Shown here in pieces: positions 45,661 to 55,198 of a stretch of DNA of 64,000 nt. The notes beneath the pieces were generated by a model. That model was not told the origin of the DNA, searched no databases, and saw only the letters and a program-made list of their open reading frames with translations. The stretch's first letter is position 1, and every line of letters begins with the position of its first letter. The DNA is from Methylocella silvestris BL2 (GTDB lineage Bacteria; Pseudomonadota; Alphaproteobacteria; Rhizobiales; Beijerinckiaceae), in the NCBI RefSeq assembly GCF_000021745.1, contig NC_011666.1, positions 3,747,001 to 3,811,000 on the forward strand, read 5' to 3'. The translations under genes and the position numbers were made by a program.

Positions 45661-46767
45661 ATGTCTCAAGAATCCCACGGTTCCAACGCCATGTGGACCT
45701 GGCTCGCCCCTGCCGCGGCAAGCATTCTGCTTTTTGCGAAATTTGCCGGCCTCGTCGACGTAAGCTCCGGCATCGCGCTGGCGCTTTCCGCTGCTCTTCT
45801 GGGAGGTGCGGTGTTTGCCTCGGTGCATCATGCGGAGGTCCTGGCGCTCCGGCTCGGCGAGCCCTTCGGCTCGATCCTTCTCGCCCTCGCGGTCACCGTC
45901 ATCGAAGTGGCGCTCATCGTCTCGATCATGGTGTCAGGGGCCGAAGGCAGCGACCAGGTCGCGCGCGACACGGTGTTTTCGGCCGTGATGATCGTGCTGA
46001 ATGGCGTTGTCGGCCTATGCCTCATTTTCGGAGGCCAGCGTCACTACGAACAATCGTTCCGCCTCGACGGAGCTTCGGCGGCGCTCGCCGTCCTCGGCAC
46101 GCTCGCGACCTTGGCGTTGGTTCTGCCGAATTACACACTGGCGATTTCCGGCCCCGAGTATTCGCCAGTCCAGCTCATCTTTATCGGCGCTGTCTCGCTG
46201 GCCCTCTATCTCGTCTTCGTTTTCGTCCAGACCATTCGCCATCGCGACTATTTTCTCGACGCGACAGAGCCGGAGCTTGCTTCCGATCAGGCCGCGCCTG
46301 GCAAACCGACGACCAGCACAGCGGCGGCCAGCGCTGGCCTGCTTCTGGTTTCCCTGGCTGCGGTGGTGCTTCTCGCAAAAATCCTCTCTTACCCGCTCGA
46401 CGCGGCCATCACCTCAGCCGGTCTGCCGAAAACTTTCGTCGGCGTCGTGATCGCAACGGTCGTCCTCTTGCCCGAGGGCATCGCCTCGATCCGCGCGGCG
46501 CTGTTCAACCGGCTGCAAAACAGCATAAATCTTGCGCTGGGGTCGGCCTTGGCCAGCATAGGTCTGACGATCCCCGCAGTGGCGGTCGTCTCACTCATCA
46601 CCGGCTCGAAACTCACGCTCGGGCTCATCCCCGAGAGCATCGTCTTGCTGGTTTTGACCCTGTTCGTCAGCACGCTCACGCTGGGAACCGGCCGCACAAC
46701 TGTTCTGCAAGGAGCCATCCATTTGGTGATCTTTGCGACCTTCCTTCTTCTGTCTGCAATTCCCTGA
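45661..46767 (+). CDS. chaA: Calcium/proton antiporter ChaA-type
   Basis: A 368-residue inner-membrane cation exchanger with about 11 hydrophobic segments. The two alpha-repeats of the CaCA superfamily are visible: GSILLALAVTVIEVALIVSI and FVGVVIATVVLLPEGIASI, each with the acidic ion-binding Glu. ChaA exports Ca2+ (and Na+/K+) in exchange for protons at alkaline pH. Single gene. The end of the window's IS-rich island lies just upstream. Confidence 0.9.
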   Translation: MSQESHGSNAMWTWLAPAAASILLFAKFAGLVDVSSGIALALSAALLGGAVFASVHHAEVLALRLGEPFGSILLALAVTVIEVALIVSIMVSGAEGSDQVARDTVFSAVMIVLNGVVGLCLIFGGQRHYEQSFRLDGASAALAVLGTLATLALVLPNYTLAISGPEYSPVQLIFIGAVSLALYLVFVFVQTIRHRDYFLDATEPELASDQAAPGKPTTSTAAASAGLLLVSLAAVVLLAKILSYPLDAAITSAGLPKTFVGVVIATVVLLPEGIASIRAALFNRLQNSINLALGSALASIGLTIPAVAVVSLITGSKLTLGLIPESIVLLVLTLFVSTLTLGTGRTTVLQGAIHLVIFATFLLLSAIP

Positions 46768-47031
46768 ACTCCGCCCTTCTTGCCCATCGTTAACGGTGTG
46801 GCCGAACAGGCTGAACGACGCGCCGAATTTCTACCGAAGCGGAAAGTGGCGGCCTCGACGCGAACGCCAAAGGAAAAAAAATCGCATTGCGCGGCGCCGC
46901 GATCTCCCTGAGTTGATCCATGTCCAAATGTCCGCAGCGCCGAGAGTCGTCCAGCTCAGCCCAGAGGTTTTGCCGCTTTGCGGTGTTACGTCATGATCCT
47001 GCGAAGAGGGGGGCCCGCGCCGACGCCAGAC

Positions 47032-48591
47032 TCAGTGCGCTTCGAGTGGGCCGGCGGCGCGCGTTGGCTTGCCGAGCAGCGTGATCGCGGCAAGGCTGAT
47101 GATCAGCGCGACGCCGACGACCCAGAAGGCGTCGGAGAAGGCGGAGACGTAGGCTTCCCGGCGAACTTGCGCTGCAATCATCTGAAGCGCATGCCCCTTG
47201 GCGATGGCTGGATCGGCGAACTTCTCATACATGCCGGCCATGAGCGCGGCAATGCGCTCCTGGACGCGGGTCGCGTTTTGCGTCATCGCCTCGGAAAGCA
47301 TCGAAAAATGAAACTGCTCGCGCCGCTCAATCATCGTCGAAAGCAGAGCAATGCCAACCGATCCGCCGAGATTGCGCATCATATTGGACAAGGCCGAGGC
47401 GTCGGCCGTATCGCGCGGCGCGAGATTGGCGGTTGCAAGCTGCGACAAGGGAATCGAAAACAGCGGCTGCCCAGCGGCGCGCAGAAGCTGCGGTAGAATG
47501 AGCTGATCCATGCCGACGTCATGCGTCAGATTCACATTGATGAAACAGCTTGCCGCAAAGAGCAGCGTGCCCAAAGCGACCAGAATTCGCGCGTCGATCC
47601 TTTTCATCAGGAAAGGCATGCCCGGGAACAGCACGAGTTGCGGCAGGCCGCTCCACATTACCACATAGCCGATCTGTTCGGCGTTGTAGCCCTGGATTTG
47701 CGCGCAATAGAGCGGGATCACATAAGTCGAACCCAGCGTGACGGCGCCGACAATCGACATCAGCGCAGTCGAGACGCCGACCGTTCGGTTGCCGAGCACG
47801 CGAAGGTTGATGAACGGCTTCGCCGCCGTCAGCTCGCGCAGAATGAAACAGGAAATCCCCAGTCCGGCCAGGAGCGACAACTGGACGATCCGATCCGACT
47901 CGAACCACTCCTTTCGCTGGCCTTCCTCCAACACGTAAGTGAGGCTCGCCAGCCCGACCGCCATGGCGCCAATGCCGAACCAATCGCCGCGCGGCAGTTC
48001 CCGCCACAAGGCCTTTTGCTTCGACAATGAGCTGAGCTGAATGATGACGGCGGCCGGTCCCGGGATCAGGTTCAGGTAAAAGATATATCGCCAGGAAAAA
48101 CGATCCGTCAGCCAGCCGCCAATCGTCGGGCCAAGCGCCGGCGCCAGAGTCGCCGTCAGGCCAAAAAGCGCGATGCCGATGCCCTGTTGCGACTTTGGCA
48201 GGCGCATCCGCACGATGGTGATTGCGGTCGGGATGAGAACGCCGCCCGTAAATCCTTGCCCGGCGCGGAAAACGATCAATTGCGCAAGCGACGTCGACAG
48301 CGCGCAGGCGATGGAAAAGATGACGAACAGGGACGTGTTGACCGAAAGATAGCGGCGAAGGCCGAAGATCGAACCGAGCCAGCCCGTCAGCGGAATCACG
48401 ATGATCTCGGCCATCAGATAGGCCGTTGAAATCCAGCTGCCCTGTTCAGCCGATGCGCCGATCGCTCCCTCGATATTGGCGAGGGAGGCGTTGGTGATCT
48501 GAATGTCGAGAATCGCGGTGAAGGCGCCGAGAATGGCGCCGGCGACCGCGAGCCAGTCGCCCGCGCTCGCCTTCGATTCACCGCCGCTCAT
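47032..48591 (-). CDS. emrB: DHA2-family MFS multidrug efflux permease (EmrB-like)
   Basis: A 519-residue permease with 14 predicted membrane segments. It shows the DHA2 motif block ILDIQITNASLANI, the MFS motif A-like LGSIFGLRRYLSV and the antiporter motif GPTIGGWLTDRFSWRYIF. It expels hydrophobic drugs using the proton gradient, with the EmrA adaptor encoded immediately upstream (14-base overlap) and an outer-membrane TolC partner not in view. Likely repressed by the divergent TetR gene product. Confidence 0.93.
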   Translation of the reverse strand: MSGGESKASAGDWLAVAGAILGAFTAILDIQITNASLANIEGAIGASAEQGSWISTAYLMAEIIVIPLTGWLGSIFGLRRYLSVNTSLFVIFSIACALSTSLAQLIVFRAGQGFTGGVLIPTAITIVRMRLPKSQQGIGIALFGLTATLAPALGPTIGGWLTDRFSWRYIFYLNLIPGPAAVIIQLSSLSKQKALWRELPRGDWFGIGAMAVGLASLTYVLEEGQRKEWFESDRIVQLSLLAGLGISCFILRELTAAKPFINLRVLGNRTVGVSTALMSIVGAVTLGSTYVIPLYCAQIQGYNAEQIGYVVMWSGLPQLVLFPGMPFLMKRIDARILVALGTLLFAASCFINVNLTHDVGMDQLILPQLLRAAGQPLFSIPLSQLATANLAPRDTADASALSNMMRNLGGSVGIALLSTMIERREQFHFSMLSEAMTQNATRVQERIAALMAGMYEKFADPAIAKGHALQMIAAQVRREAYVSAFSDAFWVVGVALIISLAAITLLGKPTRAAGPLEAH

Positions 48592-49831
48592 CGTCCGCCT
48601 TCAATGCGACGGACTGCGGCGAGCCCTTGTCGGGGCGAGCGCGCGTATCGACGGTCGCTTCCGCCGAAAGCCCCGGCCGCAGCCGCGAGATCATGGGATC
48701 GCCGCCGTCGAGAACGATCTTGACCGGCACGCGCTGCACGATCTTGGTGAAATTACCCGTCGCATTTTCCGGCGGCAGCAGAGCAAATTGCGCGCCTGTT
48801 CCCGGCGCGAAGCTGTCGAGGCGCCCATGAAACACATGGCCGCTGTAAGCGTCCACCGTGAAGGATGCGGTCTGGCCCTCGACCATTCCGCCGAGCTGGG
48901 TTTCCTTGAAATTGGCGACGAGATAAATCGCCTCGCCCATCGGCACAATCGTCAGCAGGTTGGATCCCGGCTGCACGAGCTGGCCCTTGCGCACCGACCG
49001 ATCGCCGACGACGCCGTCGATGGGCGATTTGATCGTGGTATAGTCGAGATTGAGTTTGGCCTGATCGAGATTGATTTCGGCCCGTTGCAGGCTCGCGCGC
49101 GCGGCCGCTTCCAGCGAGCGCAGGGCGTCTGTCTGTTTCTCGGCGGCGTCATAGCTTGCGCGCGCCTTGTCCAGCGCAGCCTGTCTCTGCAAGAGATCAG
49201 ACGTGGCCTGATGCGAGCGCTGGGTCGTGCCCGCGCCCTTTTGCAGAAGAGAGCTGTAACGCCTCTCCTCCTCGGTTGCGAAGTCGAGCGCCGCCGTCGC
49301 CGTCGCGATGTCGGCTTTGGCCTCCTCGATCTTCGCCGCCTGCTGGATCAGCGCGGCGGCGACGCCGTCGATGCTGGCGCGCGCCTTGTCGAGATCGGCC
49401 TGCGACTGGAGCAGGGCGATCCGATAATCGCGCTCATCGATGCGGGCCAGAATCTGGCCCGCCTGCACGCGTTGATTGTCGCTGACCAGCACCTCGGCGA
49501 CATAGCCGCCGACCTTCGGCGCCGCCACGACCTTATCGGCCTGCAAAAAGGCGTTGTCGGTCGATTCCAGAAAGCGGCCGGTCACCCACCAACGCCATCC
49601 AAAATGACCGCCCGCGGCGAGTGCGATAAGAACAACGATGACGCCGAGCGTGCGTTTGCCGAACCCCGCGCGCGCTTTCGCCGCCGCGGCCTTGACGTCG
49701 CCTTCCGTCGCAGGGGCCAATGCCGCCGGCGGAAAATTATGGCGCGAGCGAGCTGTTATGGCGGGGATGATTGAGGCATTGTCGCTGGCCTCGTCTGTAT
49801 CAAGAGGCCGAGAGCTGGATGGGGCGAGCAT
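48578..49831 (-). CDS. emrA: HlyD-family membrane-fusion protein (EmrA-like)
   Basis: A 417-residue periplasmic adaptor. A cytoplasmic N-tail of ~55 residues precedes one membrane anchor (LGVIVVLIALAAGGHFGW). A biotinyl-lipoyl half (STDNAFLQADKVVAAPKVGG), a long coiled-coil hairpin rich in Ala/Gln/Glu, and the second half (TTIKSPIDGVVGDRSVRKG) follow. It links EmrB to an outer-membrane channel. It is the first gene of the leftward operon; the promoter faces the TetR gene across an 80-base gap with a perfect palindrome. Confidence 0.93.
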   Translation of the reverse strand: MLAPSSSRPLDTDEASDNASIIPAITARSRHNFPPAALAPATEGDVKAAAAKARAGFGKRTLGVIVVLIALAAGGHFGWRWWVTGRFLESTDNAFLQADKVVAAPKVGGYVAEVLVSDNQRVQAGQILARIDERDYRIALLQSQADLDKARASIDGVAAALIQQAAKIEEAKADIATATAALDFATEEERRYSSLLQKGAGTTQRSHQATSDLLQRQAALDKARASYDAAEKQTDALRSLEAAARASLQRAEINLDQAKLNLDYTTIKSPIDGVVGDRSVRKGQLVQPGSNLLTIVPMGEAIYLVANFKETQLGGMVEGQTASFTVDAYSGHVFHGRLDSFAPGTGAQFALLPPENATGNFTKIVQRVPVKIVLDGGDPMISRLRPGLSAEATVDTRARPDKGSPQSVALKADDERR

Positions 49832-49842
49832 GGGGCCTGCCT

Positions 49843-49871
49843 ATTGGGAACTGAACAGTTCTGTTCTATAA
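49843..49871 (+). promoter_or_regulatory. tetR promoter with overlapping palindromic operator
   Basis: -35 TTGGGA (49843-49848), 17-base spacer, -10 TATAAT (49866-49871). Inside the spacer lies GAACTGAACAGTTC (49847-49860), perfect 6-bp arms around AA. A repressor there would block the tetR promoter and probably the divergent emrAB promoter. Confidence 0.65.
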
Positions 49872-49911
49872 TCGGCTTGGTTCAATATCAAGTTAAAATT
49901 TTGAGGCGCAC

Positions 49912-50593
49912 ATGAACGAGGCTTTGGACGCTTCGCCGGTCGAGCGGCCGAAACCGCGAGGCGGCCGCCCGACCAGGGCGGCGGCGATCTTGCGGGATGA
50001 GCGCCTGCTCGAGATCGCAACCGACATGTTCCTGCAAAGCGGCTTCGATGGCACCTCGATGGATCGGCTGGCCGAAACGGCGATGATCGGCAAGGCGACG
50101 CTGTATGCGCGTTATGCGGACAAGGCCGCGCTCTTCGCCGACGTCCTGCGCCGACGCGTCATGTCGACCTATGGTCAGTTGGAGAACGAGCTTCAAACGG
50201 AGCTCGACGGAACGAGCCTGGAGGAAGCCCTTCTGATCCTCGCGCGTCGCTTCCTTCAAAAGGCGGCGGCGCCCGATTCAGCCGCCCTCATTCGCATTAT
50301 AGCGGCGCAGGCGGAGCGTTTCCCGGAACTCGCAAAACTCGCCATGCAGGAGGGCGCGGAGCGCCAGATCAAACTTGTCGAGGCGGTCTTCCTCCGCTTT
50401 GCCGCGAGCCATCATTATGCGCTTAGCGATCTGACGTTAGCCGCGGATCTGTTCCTGAAGCATCGTGCTCGGCCGCATTTCCCGGGTCGCCATGCTCGGC
50501 GTCCCGATCGAGTCCGAAACGCTCGAATGTCGCGCCGTCGAGGCGGTGCGACTGTTCGTGAGAGGCATGCTGATCGACCCGCCCGATGGCTGA
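49912..50593 (+). pseudogene. TetR-family regulator of emrAB, frameshifted near the C-terminus
   Basis: The N-terminal helix-turn-helix is intact (LLEIATDMFLQSGFDGTSMD, GKATLYARYADKAAL), with a helical ligand domain up to LAADLFL at about 50457. The normal continuation (SIVLGRISRVAMLG, RAVEAVRLFVRGMLI, stop at 50591) is in another frame, one base on. The annotated frame instead runs into unrelated basic sequence to 50649. A single extra A at 'CTGAAGC' near 50457-50460 explains it. DNA binding may survive; dimerisation and ligand response may not. Could be a sequence error. Confidence 0.75.
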
Positions 50594-50695
50594 CAGGCGC
50601 TCCGAGAAACATCCTTGTCGGCGATGGGGACCATCTCAAGATCATCTGAAGCGGTTTCAACCCGGGCTGAGCGGATCACGAGCTGGGGCCGAGCG

Positions 50696-51607
50696 ATGAA
50701 AATCGCCACCTTCAACGTTAACGGCATCAACGGACGTCTGTCCGTGCTCTTGCGCTGGCTCAAAGAAACTCGGCCGGACGTCGTTTGCCTCCAGGAGCTG
50801 AAGGCGCCCGATGAACGCTTTCCGATCCGCGAGCTCGAAAACGCAGGCTATGGCGCCATCTGGCATGGTCAGAAGAGCTGGAATGGCGTCGCCATCCTCT
50901 CCGCTAGCGGCAAGCCCATCGAAACCCGGCGGGGACTGCCAGGCGACCCTGATGACAGCCAAAGCCGCTATCTTGAGGCGGCCATCGATGGAATCGTTGT
51001 CGCGTGTCTCTACCTGCCAAACGGCAATCCCGCGCCCGGTCGGAAGTTCGACTACAAATTGCAATGGCTCCAGCGCCTGACCGACTACGCGGCGGAGCTC
51101 CTTGCGCTGAAAGTTCCCGTCATCCTCGCCGGGGACTACAACATCATCCCGACCGAGCTGGACGTCTATAAGCCCGAGCGATGGGTCGATGACGCGCTGT
51201 TTCGGCTAGAAGTGAGGGAGGCGTTTCAGATTCTGGTCAGCCAGGGCTGGACGGACGCGCTGCGCACGCTTCATCCGGGCGAGCGCGTCTACACCTTCTG
51301 GGACTATTTCCGAAATGCCTGGGACCGGAATGCCGGTTTGCGCCTCGATCACCTCCTGCTTAACCCGCCGGTGACAAAGCGCCTCATCGCCGCCGATGTC
51401 GACCGCGCCGTCCGGGGCTGGGAAAAGGCCAGCGACCACGCGCCTGTCTGGATCGAGCTTTCGGATGCCGCACGGCCTTTGCGCCGCCCGTCAGCAAGCT
51501 CGAAGGGCGTGGCGCGACCCGCAGCGCTTCGCGCCCACTTTCCAGATTGCTCTCATCATACTGCATGCTGGGAAGCAGCGAAGTCGGCCGAGGCGTGCCC
51601 GGATTGA
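50696..51607 (+). CDS. xthA: Exodeoxyribonuclease III (XthA-type) with C-terminal extension
   Basis: 303 residues. The EEP nuclease fold is clear: IATFNVNGINGRL, VVCLQELKAPD (metal Glu), LAGDYNIIPTELDV, LRLDHLLL and the catalytic SDHAPVWIEL near residue 256. It removes AP sites and 3' blocks in DNA repair. Family members normally end soon after that His; here about 45 basic, low-complexity residues follow (DAARPLRRPSASS onwards), as if the original stop was lost. ATG 50696 chosen as the conserved N-terminus. Confidence 0.9.
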   Translation: MKIATFNVNGINGRLSVLLRWLKETRPDVVCLQELKAPDERFPIRELENAGYGAIWHGQKSWNGVAILSASGKPIETRRGLPGDPDDSQSRYLEAAIDGIVVACLYLPNGNPAPGRKFDYKLQWLQRLTDYAAELLALKVPVILAGDYNIIPTELDVYKPERWVDDALFRLEVREAFQILVSQGWTDALRTLHPGERVYTFWDYFRNAWDRNAGLRLDHLLLNPPVTKRLIAADVDRAVRGWEKASDHAPVWIELSDAARPLRRPSASSKGVARPAALRAHFPDCSHHTACWEAAKSAEACPD

Positions 51608-51869
51608 GTGCGCCTAAATGTTAGGCATTAATGGAGTTTTCTCGGATTTTGTCCGTTTCCTTGCTCTCTTTGGCCGAAAAAGGCGGACGGGCGCTATTGC
51701 GCCGAGCGGGATGTTGGGGTGCAATAGCCGAGCCTGATGATCACGTGCAGCGGTTGTCGAGATTATCGGGAAGTATTCCGCAAGTGTCAGAATATAGCTT
51801 TCAGCAAGCCTGAGGCGGCGTGTTGCATATGTATTCTGTCGACAAGTAAAAACTCGTGCGGAGCGCCTT

Positions 51870-52838
51870 ATGAAAAAAATAAATGCTACGATTATTACCG
51901 GATTTCTTGGAGCCGGCAAGACAACGCTGCTTAATGAAATTCTCGCGCAAGCGGCCGGCGAGCGCATAGTGGTCATCGTCAATGAATTTGGCGAAGTTGG
52001 CATCGATGGACAACTTGTCGTCGAGACGGCCGAGGCGATCGTCGAATTGAACAATGGCTGCATCTGCTGCACTGTCCGCGGCGATCTCGTCGTCGCGATC
52101 AGCGATCTGATCAGAAGCGACCGGCCAATCGACCGCCTGATCATCGAGACCTCGGGCCTCGCCGATCCGGCGCCGGTCATTCAATCCTTCATCCTCGACG
52201 ATCTCATGAGCGCCCATGTGCAACTCGACGCCATTGTGACTGTCGTTGATGTCCGCCACATCGCCAGGCAGCTTCAGCATGACGAGGCCCGGGAGCAGAT
52301 CGCTTTCGCGGACATCTTGCTGCTCAACAAGATTGACCTTGAAGACGAAGCCGCCAGCGAGGCGGCCGAATGCGCGGCGCGCCGGCTCAATCCGCTCGCC
52401 CGCTTTCTGCGCACGCGAGAATGCGCGGTAGAGGCCCGGCAGGTGCTCGACCTTGGCGCGTTTGATCTCAAAAATCTCCTGGCGCTCGACCCCGACCTGC
52501 TGGCAGATCACGCGCATGAGCACAGCAGCGAGATCGGCTGTGTCGCCCTGACGATCGAGGAGGGGCTCGATCCGGACGCCTTCAATCGGTGGTTGAACCG
52601 CCTGTTGCAGGATCGGGGCGCCGATATCTTGCGCATGAAGGGCGTGCTGAATTTTTCCGGCGACAAGCGCCGCTACGTCTTTCACGGCGTGCACATGACG
52701 CTTGACGGCCGTCCCGGCCGCCCCTGGCTGAACGAGGAGCGGCGCGTCAGCCAGATCGTGTTCATCGGCCGCCAACTCGACCGCGAGGCGTTGCTGCAGG
52801 GGCTTGAGGCTTGTCGAGCCATCGCTACAGCTGCGTGA
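51870..52838 (+). CDS. CobW/P47K-family GTP-dependent metallochaperone
   Basis: A 322-residue G3E GTPase. Walker A GFLGAGKTTLL, metal-binding GCICC motif (CxCC), Walker B-like LIIETSGLADP, NKID specificity motif, and a His-rich HAHEH linker before the CobW C-terminal domain. The family delivers metals to target proteins; P47K-type members are required as activators in iron nitrile hydratase operons. Here it begins a cluster with a cobalt-type nitrile hydratase and a cobalt transporter, so cobalt delivery is the likely job (inference). Confidence 0.9.
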   Translation: MKKINATIITGFLGAGKTTLLNEILAQAAGERIVVIVNEFGEVGIDGQLVVETAEAIVELNNGCICCTVRGDLVVAISDLIRSDRPIDRLIIETSGLADPAPVIQSFILDDLMSAHVQLDAIVTVVDVRHIARQLQHDEAREQIAFADILLLNKIDLEDEAASEAAECAARRLNPLARFLRTRECAVEARQVLDLGAFDLKNLLALDPDLLADHAHEHSSEIGCVALTIEEGLDPDAFNRWLNRLLQDRGADILRMKGVLNFSGDKRRYVFHGVHMTLDGRPGRPWLNEERRVSQIVFIGRQLDREALLQGLEACRAIATAA

Positions 52839-52870
52839 AGCAAAATCGTCCACTCTCGCCGGAGATCGCC

Positions 52871-53371
52871 ATGTCGCCACTTGTCGCCGCAATGATCAGC
52901 CTTGGAGTGCTCGGCGCGATCGATACGTTCATAACGGCAACCATCCTGCCTGTGCCGGTGTGGGTCACCTTCATCGCCTGGGCGTCGTTCTTTGCCTGCG
53001 GAGGGGGCAAGGACGGCTTTATAAAATCGGTTCTGCGCAACTGGACCGGCATCGCCATCGCCTCGATCACTTTGCTTTTCATCGCGCTGTTGCCAGCGCA
53101 TCCGATCTTCGCTGCGATCTGCGTCGGACTAGGCACCTCGGCGATGGTCGCCGCCTCGGCGCTGCCGATCCTTTCTTTCCCGCCGGCGATCGTGTTCGGC
53201 TTTGCATCGACCGTCGGCACCATGGCTGCGACAGGCAAGGGCATATTGACCGGCGACATCAGTCATCCAACCATCGTCGCCGCGGTGGCGATGGTGGTAG
53301 GCGCCGCGTTCGGATATCTCTCCGAGATGGGGACTAACATGCTCACGGCCAAGAAGACTGCAACCGCCTGA
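52871..53371 (+). CDS. DUF1097-family membrane protein
   Basis: A 166-residue inner-membrane protein with about five hydrophobic segments (MSPLVAAMISLGVLGAIDTF onwards, ACGGGKDGF, MVGAAFGYL-type end). It resembles DUF1097/YcdZ-like proteins of unknown transport function. ATG 52871 chosen at the first hydrophobic segment; the frame extends further upstream. Between the CobW gene and the nitrile hydratase subunits, so a role in uptake of substrate or metal is possible but unproven. Confidence 0.75.
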   Translation: MSPLVAAMISLGVLGAIDTFITATILPVPVWVTFIAWASFFACGGGKDGFIKSVLRNWTGIAIASITLLFIALLPAHPIFAAICVGLGTSAMVAASALPILSFPPAIVFGFASTVGTMAATGKGILTGDISHPTIVAAVAMVVGAAFGYLSEMGTNMLTAKKTATA

Positions 53372-53399
53372 ACTACATCGTCGAATCTGGAGCGCGTTC

Positions 53400-54137
53400 A
53401 TGAAGCTGCAACATACGCTTGGAGGACTCGAAGGGCTCGGCCCGGTCTGGACCGAGACGCGTGTCTTCGTCGAGGAGTGGGAGAAGGGCATATTTGGCAT
53501 CCACACGGCGATGATGGCGTTGAGCCCGCAATTGCCGTTGCCAAAGACCCCGAGCGTTTTCCGCACGATCTGGACATGGGCCGACCTGCGCAAGGGCGCG
53601 GAGTCGATGAATCCGTTCGACTATTTCAAATACCGCTATTACGAGAAATGGCTTGGCGGCATCTCCGGCTATTTTGTCGCCAATGGCTATATCACCCAGG
53701 CGGAGCTCGACGCGAAGACGGAAGAATACTACGCCGACCCTGATAAGCCGCTGCCTACAGGCGGCGCAACGCAAATCGACGAGCGTGTCATACAATATCT
53801 CGTCGACGGCGACTCGCCGAAACGCGACGTCGATCCCAAGCCTCTCTTTGCCAAAGGCGATGTTGTGCGCGTCGGCAATCCGCCGACGGTCGAACACACG
53901 AGGCTGCCGGGCTTCCTCAGAAACCACACCGGCGTCATCGAGGAAGTTTATCCGGGCGCTTATGTCTACCTCTGCGACACCGGTCCGGACGGCGTCGGCG
54001 AAGCCATGGCGTGCTATTGCGTCCGCTTCGATCCGGAAGAGCTGTGGCCCGGCAACGCCGAAAAGAATTTTTTCATCTATGCCGATCTCTACGCGGCCTA
54101 TCTGACCGCGCCCGCCGAACTGGCCTCGGCCGCGTGA
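53400..54137 (+). CDS. nthB: Nitrile hydratase beta subunit
   Basis: A 245-residue subunit. The N-terminal helical part (HTLGGLEGLGPV, WEKGIFGIHTAMM, YYEKWLGGI) is typical, and the C-terminal SH3-like barrel is intact (GDVVRVGNPPTVEHTRLPGF, GVIEEVYPGAYVY, DPEELWPGNAEKN). Together with alpha it hydrates nitriles to amides in the cytoplasm. The order beta-alpha-accessory is that of cobalt nitrile hydratases. 17 bases before the alpha gene. Confidence 0.92.
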   Translation: MKLQHTLGGLEGLGPVWTETRVFVEEWEKGIFGIHTAMMALSPQLPLPKTPSVFRTIWTWADLRKGAESMNPFDYFKYRYYEKWLGGISGYFVANGYITQAELDAKTEEYYADPDKPLPTGGATQIDERVIQYLVDGDSPKRDVDPKPLFAKGDVVRVGNPPTVEHTRLPGFLRNHTGVIEEVYPGAYVYLCDTGPDGVGEAMACYCVRFDPEELWPGNAEKNFFIYADLYAAYLTAPAELASAA

Positions 54138-54154
54138 ACCTTCGGAGCCGCAAC

Positions 54155-54772
54155 ATGAGCGATCAATTCGGATATCCACCCGACCGCGAGAAAAGAAACG
54201 CCGCCCGCGCCAAAGCGCTACAGGCGCTGCTGATCGAAAAAGGCGTCATAACGGGCGACACGGTCGAGACGGTGCTTGGCTATTTCGAAACTAAGATGGG
54301 GCCGTTCAATGGCGCAAAAGTTGTTGCTCGGGCCTGGGTCGATTCCGGTTTCAAGGATCGCCTTGTCGCCGACACGCCGGCGGCGATCGCGGAGCTCGAC
54401 TTTCCGACCGGGATGGCGGGCGCCGAGGGCGAGCATATGAAGGCCGTGGCCAATGGACCTGACGTGCACAATCTCATCATCTGCACGCTCTGTTCCTGCT
54501 ATCCGTGGCCGGTGCTTGGCTTGCCGCCCTATTGGTACAAGGATCCGACGTTCAGAAGCCGGGCTGCGCGCGAGCCGCGCGCAGTGCTGAGCGAATTTGG
54601 CGTCAATGTTCCGCCCGACGTGCTGATCAAGGTCTGGGATTCAAGCGCACAAATCCGCTGGTTCGTGGTGCCGGAGCGCCCGGCCGGAACCGAGGGGATG
54701 AGCGAGGAGCAATTGGCGGCGCTGGTGACCCCGGAAGCGATGATGGGGGTCGCGCTAGCCAAGGCGGCGTGA
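54155..54772 (+). CDS. nthA: Nitrile hydratase alpha subunit, cobalt type
   Basis: A 205-residue catalytic subunit. The metal-binding motif ICTLCSC (Cys110, Cys113, Cys115) has Thr between the first two Cys, which is the cobalt signature (iron types have Ser). In the mature enzyme two of these Cys are oxidised. NGAKVVARAWVDSGFKDRL and VWDSSAQIRWFVVPERPAGT are conserved family blocks. Cobalt use agrees with the nearby CbtA/CbtB cobalt transporter genes. Confidence 0.94.
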   Translation: MSDQFGYPPDREKRNAARAKALQALLIEKGVITGDTVETVLGYFETKMGPFNGAKVVARAWVDSGFKDRLVADTPAAIAELDFPTGMAGAEGEHMKAVANGPDVHNLIICTLCSCYPWPVLGLPPYWYKDPTFRSRAAREPRAVLSEFGVNVPPDVLIKVWDSSAQIRWFVVPERPAGTEGMSEEQLAALVTPEAMMGVALAKAA

Positions 54773-54779
54773 GGGCGCA

Positions 54780-55127
54780 ATGCTGACGCGCTTCGAGCAT
54801 TTCGCCGTCACGAGCATGATGGGCGCACAAGACACGCCCCCGCGCGCGAATGGCTCCCTTTGTTTCTCGCAGCAATGGGAGCGGGAAGCCTTTGGCGTCG
54901 CGCTCGCGCTGGCGCGGGACGGTCATTTCGAGTGGGAGGAGTTTCGCCAGAATCTCATCGCCTCGATCGGCGAATGGGAAAGCGCGCACGCGCTCGATGA
55001 TCCATCGTGGAACTACTATGAGCAATGGCTCGCCGCGTTCGAGAAGCTGCTTGTTGGCAAGGGTCTCGTGAGCGAAGCGGAAATCGACGCGCGCGCGAGC
55101 GAACTGCAAACCGCTTCGCCGGTCTGA
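54780..55127 (+). CDS. Nitrile hydratase accessory protein
   Basis: 115 residues related to the N-terminal half of nitrile hydratase beta (FSQQWEREAFGVALALAR, YYEQWLAAFEKLLVGKGLV). Such proteins (NhlE/P14K-type) form a complex with alpha and insert cobalt by subunit swapping. It follows the alpha gene by 7 bases, as in other cobalt operons. Confidence 0.88.
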   Translation: MLTRFEHFAVTSMMGAQDTPPRANGSLCFSQQWEREAFGVALALARDGHFEWEEFRQNLIASIGEWESAHALDDPSWNYYEQWLAAFEKLLVGKGLVSEAEIDARASELQTASPV

Positions 55128-55198
55128 TCCTGTCCCTACAGGCCGGGGCGCCGCCGCCGCAAACGCTACAGTCCGCAATTCGTTCAGAGGAGCACTCC

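Noticed and set aside
53400-54772. Thiocyanate hydrolase instead of nitrile hydratase
   Set aside because: Beta is a single full-length polypeptide with both halves, whereas thiocyanate hydrolase splits it; the beta-alpha-accessory order also fits nitrile hydratase.
55128-55198. Cobalamin or NiCo riboswitch before cbtB
   Set aside because: The gap is only about 70 bases and shows no B12-box-like or multi-stem conserved sequence.
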